Shown in pieces: positions 23,146 to 27,553 of a DNA stretch of 27,553 nucleotides. The notes beneath the pieces were generated by a model that did not search any database, had not been told where the DNA came from, and worked only from the letters and a program-made list of their open reading frames with translations. How positions within the stretch are numbered: position 1 is the first letter of the stretch; every line of letters begins with the position of its first letter. The position numbers were made by a program, and so were the translations under genes. The DNA is from a virus: positions 1-27,553 of the IMG/VR virus record IMGVR_UViG_3300006332_000204; one strand, given 5' to 3'.

Positions 23146-23856
23146 TTAAGCTGCTTCGATGAGAGAAGGGGTGATGTAGTCAATGAGACGAAGCGCAGCT
23201 GCTTTCAGAACAGCGTGCGTTTTCATCAGGGGAATGTAATCAGCCTGCAGCGATATGAACTCTGCGCTGCTGGCCTTGCGATCGAGCAAGTCGAAAGCCT
23301 GTCGGGCGAAATCGACAAAGACCTTGCGCTGCTCTTCAGGTGCAGACTTGACGGCTTCGAACTCATCGCCGCCGATTTCCTCAATGCACCGTGTAAGTGC
23401 GTTTGCGCTTGGTTTATTGGCAGGCTTGACGGCCTTGAGGTTTTCCATCTGCTCGATCTTGGCGACCTTGCCCTTGTGGATCTCAAGCTCGTTGAGAGAT
23501 GCGTACTCGGAACCCGCTAACCCAAGGCAGGCAAGCGCACGACCAATGGCGCTGGTCTCGCAGTTTTCCAAAGCACTGCCTTTGTTGACCATGCCGGTGC
23601 CGCGGACTTCTTCGGCAAGACCGCTGGCAATAACATTGTTGAGCTTGTCGGTAATGACAGCGCGAACGCGGACATATTTGTCGTCGGCATATTCGATGGA
23701 GGTTTCGATGCCGTAGTCGAGAGCGTAGTTCTCGCGGAACAGTGCGACGCGATGCTTAACCTCGAGGTACTTCTTGCCGCCGCGTTGCGCGACGCCGAAC
23801 TTCTCGACCATCTTCTCAGCGCGAGACATAACGTCTGCGTGATTAACCTCACTCAT
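23146..23856 (-). CDS. Probable single-strand annealing protein (Erf/Rad52-like)
   Basis: This 236-residue protein carries the central motif NKGSALENCETSAIGRALAC (about residues 91-110) followed by LGLAG, known from a family of phage proteins placed among single-strand annealing recombinases. An N-terminal alpha/beta region (residues 1-90) precedes it, and a helical, charged C-terminal region follows. The genetic setting, SSB directly downstream and a YqaJ-type exonuclease upstream in the same operon, is that of a lambda Red-like recombination module. The exact family cannot be fixed by eye. GAGGAG lies just before the ATG at 23856. Confidence 0.55.
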   Translation of the reverse strand: MSEVNHADVMSRAEKMVEKFGVAQRGGKKYLEVKHRVALFRENYALDYGIETSIEYADDKYVRVRAVITDKLNNVIASGLAEEVRGTGMVNKGSALENCETSAIGRALACLGLAGSEYASLNELEIHKGKVAKIEQMENLKAVKPANKPSANALTRCIEEIGGDEFEAVKSAPEEQRKVFVDFARQAFDLLDRKASSAEFISLQADYIPLMKTHAVLKAAALRLIDYITPSLIEAA

Positions 23857-24064
23857 ATGGGACTCCTCTTTTTTTGGTTAGCTCGATTGTTTGGTTCCAC
23901 ACCCGACGCGGTAGCTTGCTGCGCTGACTGTTTGGTTTGCTGGCACGCCGAATGTGAACGTGCTTCCACCCGACATCGGCGATGACCTCCTGAAGGCCGC
24001 AGCCAATGCGTCGGTACGCGCTGCATTCGTCGAAGAGGTAGACCCAGCGTGTTTCGCTAGCCAC
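23849..24064 (-). CDS. Small hypothetical protein in the early operon
   Basis: A 71-residue protein starts with GTG at 24064, preceded by GGAGGG, and overlaps the next gene by 8 bases. It contains a WVYLFDECSAYRRIGCG segment and a basic C-terminal half (RRASKPNSQRSKLPRRVW), so nucleic-acid binding is possible. No family is recognised. Coupling on both sides supports that it is real. Confidence 0.5.
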   Translation of the reverse strand: MASETRWVYLFDECSAYRRIGCGLQEVIADVGWKHVHIRRASKPNSQRSKLPRRVWNQTIELTKKRGVPYE

Positions 24065-24067
24065 GGA

Positions 24068-24271
24068 CTAGCCCTCCGCAATGTAGCTAAGCTGTTCTTC
24101 AAGGTTTTCGCCGAGGTATTCGACAGCCTCCACATACGGTAGTTCAATCGATGCGTTGCCCGGCGTGAGCACATATTTCTGATTATCGTTAGAATGAAGT
24201 TCGTAGATTTTTTGGCGCTTCTTCCCGTGTGTCGTATCTCTGGTCAGATACACTTCGACTGTCGTTGGCAT
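24068..24271 (-). CDS. Small hypothetical protein with KYVLTPGN/IELP segment
   Basis: A 67-residue protein, AGGAG before the ATG, three bases upstream of the next gene. It begins MPTTVEVYLTRDTT, apparently beta-rich, then has KYVLTPGNASIELPY (about residues 32-46) and an acidic helical tail. Parts of this central segment recur at the end of the small gene 19467-19715 and in the remnant at 18791-18838. No function is known. Confidence 0.6.
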   Translation of the reverse strand: MPTTVEVYLTRDTTHGKKRQKIYELHSNDNQKYVLTPGNASIELPYVEAVEYLGENLEEQLSYIAEG

Positions 24272-24280
24272 GGCGGACTC

Positions 24281-24595
24281 CTAGATCAGTGAGAGTTGAT
24301 GACCGCGCTGGTAGTTGCAGTGAACGTGAACGATGGCGTTGCGACCGGAGGGCGTTTTGCGCTTGCTGTTGGTGGCAACGATGATGCCTGCGGCAGATAG
24401 TTCCGATCGCCTGGTGCGATAGGTGCTGCCGTAATCGTTGAAGTGACCTTCGAGCTCCTTGTCAGTGAAGCCGTGTGTGCCGCGTTCGAGGGCATACTGG
24501 TGGACCTGTTCTCGAACGCGAGCCACGTGGTCGCTGGACAGGCTGTCAGCCGCTTCCCAGCTCGTTAATGGATCTGTTGCGCGTGCGTAGCTCAT
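24281..24595 (-). CDS. Winged-helix phage protein
   Basis: This 104-residue protein has a winged-helix pattern: GFTDKELEGHFNDYGSTYRT (about residues 42-61), then a recognition helix with RRSELSAAGII and a wing ending in KTPSGRNAIVH. Proteins of this type are common in phage early regions and often precede recombination or modification genes. A role in DNA binding is likely, target unknown. Its start codon overlaps the zinc-ribbon gene stop. Confidence 0.65.
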   Translation of the reverse strand: MSYARATDPLTSWEAADSLSSDHVARVREQVHQYALERGTHGFTDKELEGHFNDYGSTYRTRRSELSAAGIIVATNSKRKTPSGRNAIVHVHCNYQRGHQLSLI

Positions 24596-24756
24596 GCTGC
24601 ACTCTTTCGTTCAACGGCGGTCGTCTCGGCAAAGTCGCAGTTGGCGCAGGAAACATTGTCGTATGACGCCAAGACCTCATCGTTTTCGTCGACATAAGCG
24701 TCGAACCAGAGGTCACCGCTGCCGCATTCAGAGCAGATGTATTTTGTGTCGGTCAT
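24592..24756 (-). CDS. Short zinc-ribbon protein
   Basis: A 54-residue frame starts at 24756 with GGAGG 7 bases upstream. Its start overlaps the exonuclease stop and its stop overlaps the next start, both as ATGA. Two cysteine pairs, CSEC (residues 8-11) and CANC (residues 37-40), form a zinc-ribbon with an acidic loop between. It is probably a small nucleic-acid- or protein-binding adaptor. No further function can be given. Confidence 0.7.
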   Translation of the reverse strand: MTDTKYICSECGSGDLWFDAYVDENDEVLASYDNVSCANCDFAETTAVERKSAA

Positions 24757-25532
24757 TCGGCTGCCTCCACTGCTGTCGGTCGGTCATCGATGCGAACCGT
24801 CAAACGATTGTTGCTGGAACGCTTGACGGTAATGCCGTGGCCGCACGCTTCGCGTGCGTCCTTGGGGACGATCTTGCGAAGGTTTGCCGCTGCATGGTCG
24901 AAGCGGTTTTTGAATGGTTTCATGGCAAGCCACTCGGCTGCCTCGCTGCCCCATTCGTTGTCGCCGGTCATGTCGACGACGCGCATGTGGTCGAGGACGA
25001 TCTCGTCGGGCTCGACCTTGAGCGAACGTTCGGAGGGAGGCGTGTCGCTTTCCAGGCAGTCCTGAAAGTGGTGCATCGAGTCGATGAGCGCGTCGAGATA
25101 ATCGTCGTCGCGAGCGACTGTCTGACGCGCATACTCGTTGCCGCGAATGATCGACAGGTAAATCTCGTCTGCGTCTGCCATCCACGTGTAGAACTGGAGC
25201 TGCGCGAAGTAGTACCCAGCGACGTCGCGGTTAAATGCGTTGGTATGCTTGCACTCAACAGGGGTGCGCGACCCGGCAATGCGACCGTCGAGGTGAGCGA
25301 CGAAGTAGTCGAACTCGGGGTGATGAATGGCGACGTCGCGTTCGACTTCAAGGCCGCTCTGTTGCTCGAACCAAGAGAGGTTGAAGCTTTCGGTGTAGAC
25401 GCCGAGCTGAACCCGGAAAACGTCGTCGAGATTGTCGGGCTCTTTGCGCTCCGTCATTTCTTCCCACAGGCCGTAGGCGTCGCCGTTTGCAATGCGGTTA
25501 GCCGCTGATCCGCCGAGGTGCTTACGCGCCAT
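24753..25532 (-). CDS. YqaJ/lambda-exonuclease-type PD-(D/E)xK nuclease
   Basis: This 259-residue nuclease has the PD-(D/E)xK layout of YqaJ-type phage exonucleases: N-terminal KHLGGSAANRI, E48 in GVYTESF, D82 in AHLDG, then E93-x-K95 in VECKHTN and the later Q in YYFAQLQFY. Such enzymes chew one strand of double-stranded DNA and supply ends for an annealing protein, here encoded four genes downstream. The ATG at 25532 is supported by AGGAGAG upstream; a longer frame reaching 25766 has no such support and would overlap a real gene. It overlaps the preceding small gene by 11 bases. Confidence 0.8.
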   Translation of the reverse strand: MARKHLGGSAANRIANGDAYGLWEEMTERKEPDNLDDVFRVQLGVYTESFNLSWFEQQSGLEVERDVAIHHPEFDYFVAHLDGRIAGSRTPVECKHTNAFNRDVAGYYFAQLQFYTWMADADEIYLSIIRGNEYARQTVARDDDYLDALIDSMHHFQDCLESDTPPSERSLKVEPDEIVLDHMRVVDMTGDNEWGSEAAEWLAMKPFKNRFDHAAANLRKIVPKDAREACGHGITVKRSSNNRLTVRIDDRPTAVEAAE

Positions 25533-25791
25533 GAAATCTCTCCTCATATAGGTCGAGAGCTTCGGTATATGCGGCAACAGCAGCCTCGCTGCCGTGCACC
25601 TCGCTAGCGATGAACTGGACCAGGCTGCGTGCGAGCTTAAGAAGTTGCTCGCCGTTGATTGCGTTGTTGATGACCTCGACCTGGGCGTCGATGTCGCCAT
25701 CGTCAGCGTCAGGGGTGCGAGCAACGACGACATCTGAAGCGCGTTCGATCTCGCGCACCAGGTCATTGAGGGCGGTAAATTGATCGTGCAT
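25522..25791 (-). CDS. Small acidic protein, first gene of the main early operon
   Basis: An 89-residue acidic helical protein with no recognised domain. Its start has AAGGAG with an 8-base spacing, and the ATG itself lies within the operator-like palindrome at 25786-25799. It is the first gene after the best promoter in the region (TATAAT at 25812-25817), so it is expected to be made early after infection or induction. Confidence 0.65.
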   Translation of the reverse strand: MHDQFTALNDLVREIERASDVVVARTPDADDGDIDAQVEVINNAINGEQLLKLARSLVQFIASEVHGSEAAVAAYTEALDLYEERFHGA

Positions 25792-25799
25792 TATTGCAA
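25786..25799. promoter_or_regulatory. Operator-like palindrome, copy A
   Basis: GTGCATTATTGCAA, read on the minus strand as TTGCAATAATGCAC, matches the palindromic consensus of the three other copies. It overlaps the start codon of the 25522-25791 gene, about 41 bp centre to centre from copy B, downstream of the predicted transcription start. Confidence 0.65.
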
Positions 25800-25811
25800 C
25801 TCCTTGGCTTG

Positions 25812-25840
25812 ATTATAGCATATTGACTGCAGTAATGCAG
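25812..25840 (-). promoter_or_regulatory. Leftward early promoter
   Basis: On the minus strand an extended -10, TGCTATAAT (perfect TATAAT at 25817-25812), lies about 15-20 bases before the ribosome site of the first gene. The -35 region is weak (CTGCAT at 25840-25835) and lies inside the operator at 25827-25840. A bound repressor would therefore block it directly. Confidence 0.7.
25827..25840. promoter_or_regulatory. Operator-like palindrome, copy B
   Basis: CTGCAGTAATGCAG, near-perfect two-fold symmetry and the same half-site (CTGCA/TGCAG) as the other copies. It covers the -35 region of the leftward early promoter. Confidence 0.7.
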
Positions 25841-25850
25841 TGTCTAAGGC

Positions 25851-25881
25851 AAAAAAAATCAGGTATTTCTGCGTAAACGCA
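25851..25881 (-). terminator. Possible terminator after the regulator operon
   Basis: On the minus strand TGCGT/ACGCA (25881-25870) is followed after about ten bases by eight T (25858-25851). A second small hairpin (GTGCC/GGCAC, 25891-25905) lies just before. Together they could end the transcript that starts at 26936. The stem is short and the T-run is not adjacent, so this is weak. Confidence 0.3.
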
Positions 25882-25916
25882 TGTTTTTTAGTGCCTCGAT
25901 GGCACGACGAGATTCC

Positions 25917-26207
25917 TCAAGCTGCGCTTTGGAGGGCTCCTTCTCGTCCCGCACCGCTCTCCAGCGAGGGTTGGTTGCCAGCCGGGCTTTCGTCACTGCC
26001 GAGGAGAGTGCCGCTGTCATATGCGATTTTGATTGCATGATTGGCCTCGAGAATCTTGGTTGAAAGGAGAGCTTCGAGCTCGTTCAAAAATTTGTTGGTT
26101 GGATCGACATGCAGGCCCAGCTGCACCTGGTCGTCACATTTGCCGAGTAAGGTTCTGACCTGGCCTAAACTTTGAGCTAACTGCTGAAAGCCGATAATTG
26201 TTGTCAT
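25917..26207 (-). CDS. Small hypothetical early protein
   Basis: A 96-residue protein whose ATG overlaps the DUF1064 stop (AAATGA) with GGAGATAG upstream. The N-terminal two thirds are helical (QQLAQSLGQVRTLLGK and a further helix with LNELEALLSTKILE). The last 25 residues are low-complexity S/G/E/A and probably disordered. No family is recognised. Confidence 0.6.
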   Translation of the reverse strand: MTTIIGFQQLAQSLGQVRTLLGKCDDQVQLGLHVDPTNKFLNELEALLSTKILEANHAIKIAYDSGTLLGSDESPAGNQPSLESGAGREGALQSAA

Positions 26208-26566
26208 TTCACTATCTCCACTTCGATATCGTAGGTTGCTTCGACGAGTTTCTTTTTAAGCTTGAACAGCGCGGTGACTACGCCTTTGACGTCCTGGATT
26301 CTGAAGCGTCCCTGAAGCTCATCGTAAAAAATAAAGTCAGGTTCGTACCGGCAAATGCGCTGGTTGTTGATGGTGATTGTAAAATCCCTGGGATGAACCC
26401 GTAGCTGTGAGATCTCGCCAGCCGCTTCGAGCATCTTAAGCTCCTGGTAGTGCGCGCACTCTCGCTTGGAATCGAACTTGATTCCGTCGTACTCGACGCG
26501 GACATTGCGGAACTTTGCTTTGCCCTTGCGCTTGAGAATTTTCGGGGCAGGCAGATCAGTGGTCAT
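26204..26566 (-). CDS. DUF1064 endonuclease-like protein
   Basis: This 120-residue protein is a DUF1064 member, with the sequence order AKFRNVRVEYDGIKFDSKRE, then YQELKMLEAAGEISQL, YEPDFIFYD, QDVKG and a final LKKKLVEATYDIEV. It keeps PD-(D/E)xK positions E36, D77 and D92-x-K94, as in small phage nucleases related to resolvases. The activity is not proven. The start overlaps the upstream HTH stop (ATGA). Confidence 0.82.
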   Translation of the reverse strand: MTTDLPAPKILKRKGKAKFRNVRVEYDGIKFDSKRECAHYQELKMLEAAGEISQLRVHPRDFTITINNQRICRYEPDFIFYDELQGRFRIQDVKGVVTALFKLKKKLVEATYDIEVEIVK

Positions 26567-26772
26567 CGAATTGTGAGCTCCACGTCTAGCGCGTCAGCCC
26601 AGCAGCCGAGCAGGAATGCCCGAGGGCGTCGCTCATGCAGTTCCCACTTGCCGCATTGGCCGCGTGTAACGCCTATTTTCTCGTCGACATCGACCTGGCT
26701 TAGCCCAAGCTCCTCTCGACGACGACGCAACGCTTGCACCAGCGAGTGATATGCGTCGCTGCCGCAACTCAT
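26563..26772 (-). CDS. XRE-type HTH regulator
   Basis: This 69-residue protein has an HTH over about residues 10-65: LVQALRRRREELGLSQVDVD, then EKIGVTRGQCGKWELHERRP, the recognition-helix pattern of Cro/CI-family proteins. The ATG at 26772 overlaps the stop of the preceding HTH gene, so the two regulators are translated together. A longer frame to 26841 would overlap that gene widely and is not preferred. It may be the partner or antagonist of the neighbouring repressor. Confidence 0.75.
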   Translation of the reverse strand: MSCGSDAYHSLVQALRRRREELGLSQVDVDEKIGVTRGQCGKWELHERRPRAFLLGCWADALDVELTIR

Positions 26773-26936
26773 GTCCGCTCGAGGTATTCGAGGATGGCCT
26801 CGATGCTCGACGAGCGAGGCTGAAACAATTTTTTTTCCCATCGCCAGACTGTCGTGTCAGCGATGCCGATTTCGCGGGCAACCCGCTGAACGGTAGTGTT
26901 TTTCGCGGCGCAGCGATCCTGCAAAAAATCAATCAT
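26769..26936 (-). CDS. Cro-like HTH regulator
   Basis: This 55-residue protein has a small HTH over about residues 13-35 (TVQRVAREIGIADTTVWRWE), typical of Cro-like regulators. Three in-frame starts exist: GTG 26987, ATG 26954 (inside an operator) and ATG 26936. I prefer 26936, as it lies 7 bases after the -10 box and keeps the domain intact; it has no Shine-Dalgarno sequence, so a leaderless mRNA is implied. It is the first leftward gene and is expected to bind the palindromes in its own promoter. Confidence 0.65.
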   Translation of the reverse strand: MIDFLQDRCAAKNTTVQRVAREIGIADTTVWRWEKKLFQPRSSSIEAILEYLERT

Positions 26937-26942
26937 GCAGAC

Positions 26943-26970
26943 ACGATACTGCATTATTGCAGTTTGCCAA
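26943..26970 (-). promoter_or_regulatory. Leftward regulator promoter with operator in the spacer
   Basis: Minus-strand TTGGCA (26970-26965) and TATCGT (26948-26943) are 16 bases apart. The 14-bp palindrome at 26949-26962 fills the spacer. The ATG at 26936 begins 7 bases past the -10 box. Confidence 0.5.
26949..26962. promoter_or_regulatory. Operator-like palindrome, copy C
   Basis: CTGCATTATTGCAG; its minus-strand reading CTGCAATAATGCAG differs from copy B at one position only. It lies exactly between the -35 and -10 boxes of the leftward regulator promoter. Confidence 0.7.
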
Positions 26971-26981
26971 GCAGAAAGTGA

Positions 26982-26995
26982 TTGCACTAATGCAG
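26982..26995. promoter_or_regulatory. Operator-like palindrome, copy D
   Basis: TTGCACTAATGCAG, one half-site mismatch from the consensus. Its centre is 33 bp from copy C, about three helical turns, which would allow repressor dimers on the same face to cooperate. It lies between the divergent genes. The rest of 26996-27049 shows only a GATCAC direct repeat (27011, 27035). Confidence 0.65.
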
Positions 26996-27049
26996 GATTT
27001 TGTGCTCAAAGATCACAGTCTATTTGGGACCACAGATCACGGAGCAGGG

Positions 27050-27553
27050 ATGCAAAATCGCGAGCAGCTCATGAAAAGTCGCCAGCTTGCGCGTGAGGCG
27101 AATGAGCAGAGTTTAATTGTGCGCTACATTCAGTTCACGCTTGCGCAGCAGCAGTACGCGCGAATGCGTGAAGCGGAAGCACGCACTGATATGCAGGAAA
27201 ACAATGATGCCGCGCCCGTCACCTGGTGGTTTGAGACCGAGGGCAGAAAGTTCATCTGCTTTTATCTCTGGCTTGCACAGTTCGAGGGGCGCGAAATCAA
27301 TGTCTCTGAGATGGCGTATCACCTCGCGAAGTCGAGAGAGTTCTGTTCGCGCACGCTTACGGAAGCTCGTCGACTTAACATTCTTTGGGACGATAACACG
27401 CTGCCCGAGGAGCTTAACGACTCGATCAAAATGCGGGTGCTGGAATTTGTGCGAAGCAAGCCGTCGCTTGCATTCGTAAGGACTTCGATGGTGCAGACGA
27501 TGATGAAATCCGCACTTGTGTTCGATTCTGATATGGGTCGCGAGTTAATCAAG
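27050..27553 (+). CDS. Probable winged-helix protein, rightward (partial, runs off the edge)
   Basis: The frame is open from ATG 27050 (GGAG 5 bases upstream) to the window end, 168 residues without a stop. The first 50 residues are basic and helical with many Q and R. Residues 83-125 (INVSEMAYHLAKSREFCSRT, then LTEARRLNIL) resemble a MarR-like winged helix-turn-helix. It is transcribed away from the leftward regulators, in the place where the lysogeny repressor or the first replication gene usually lies. Its fold suggests a DNA-binding regulator, but the C-terminal half is missing. Confidence 0.6.
   Translation, partial: MQNREQLMKSRQLAREANEQSLIVRYIQFTLAQQQYARMREAEARTDMQENNDAAPVTWWFETEGRKFICFYLWLAQFEGREINVSEMAYHLAKSREFCSRTLTEARRLNILWDDNTLPEELNDSIKMRVLEFVRSKPSLAFVRTSMVQTMMKSALVFDSDMGRELIK

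Noticed and set aside
25533-25766. N-terminal extension of the exonuclease frame
   Set aside because: Low-complexity S/T/A/R composition, overlap with the coupled 89-residue gene in another frame, and a good ribosome site for the 25532 start.
1-27553. CRISPR array or insertion sequence
   Set aside because: No regularly spaced repeats and no transposase-like frame or terminal inverted repeats were seen.

Overview
The window is one continuous stretch of a temperate, short-tailed (podovirus-type) bacteriophage genome. Its moderately high GC, the gene-transfer-agent-type three-helix holin, the T7-type holin and the DUF6378 gene point to a proteobacterial, probably alphaproteobacterial, host; that host call is inference. 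No cellular housekeeping genes are present. A 49-base copy of the 3' part of a tRNA-Arg(ACG) gene lies beside the integrase, with phage genes on both sides. This is the arrangement of a free (non-integrated) phage genome carrying an intact attP.

Layout. (1) 1-18794, plus strand: the late operon. It runs from the probable end of the terminase large subunit through a T7 gp13-like protein, portal, scaffold, major capsid protein, a small capsid accessory protein, tail tubular proteins A and B, four internal virion/ejection proteins, tail fibre, fibre accessory protein, lysis cassette (secreted protein, two different holins, GH24 endolysin), to a metallophosphoesterase with an HTH and a DUF6378 protein. 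Most genes overlap by 1-14 bases or abut. (2) 18795-19377: a separate small gene for a membrane-anchored protein with its own probable promoter, which looks like a moron. (3) 19467-21170, minus strand: a small acidic protein, a stand-alone DnaA domain IV-like DNA-binding protein and a DUF932 protein. (4) 21357-21405: attP. (5) 21410-26936, minus strand: the early operon. Read from its promoter end it encodes two HTH regulators, a DUF1064 nuclease-like protein, small proteins, a YqaJ/lambda-exo-type nuclease, a zinc-ribbon protein, a winged-helix protein, a probable annealing protein, SSB, excisionase and integrase. (6) 26936-27050: the divergent control region. (7) 27050 to the end: a rightward gene for a probable winged-helix protein, cut by the window edge.

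Control. Four near-identical 14-bp palindromes (consensus YTGCANTAATGCAG) lie only in front of the two leftward transcription starts. They look like operators of a CI/Cro-type repressor. In the late region, a 13-base element (AATGTGCGTTGCG) occurs three times on the plus strand, each time at the head of a structural block (gp13/portal, capsid, tail fibre). Each copy runs into a hairpin whose other arm differs between copies. This is the best candidate here for an undescribed phage control element.

Predicted lysogen structure. Integration at the tRNA would place the DUF932 and DnaA-like genes directly downstream of the restored host tRNA-Arg gene in the same orientation. It would also cut them off from the phage early promoter. 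This suggests a gene set that switches from phage to tRNA-linked expression in the lysogen.
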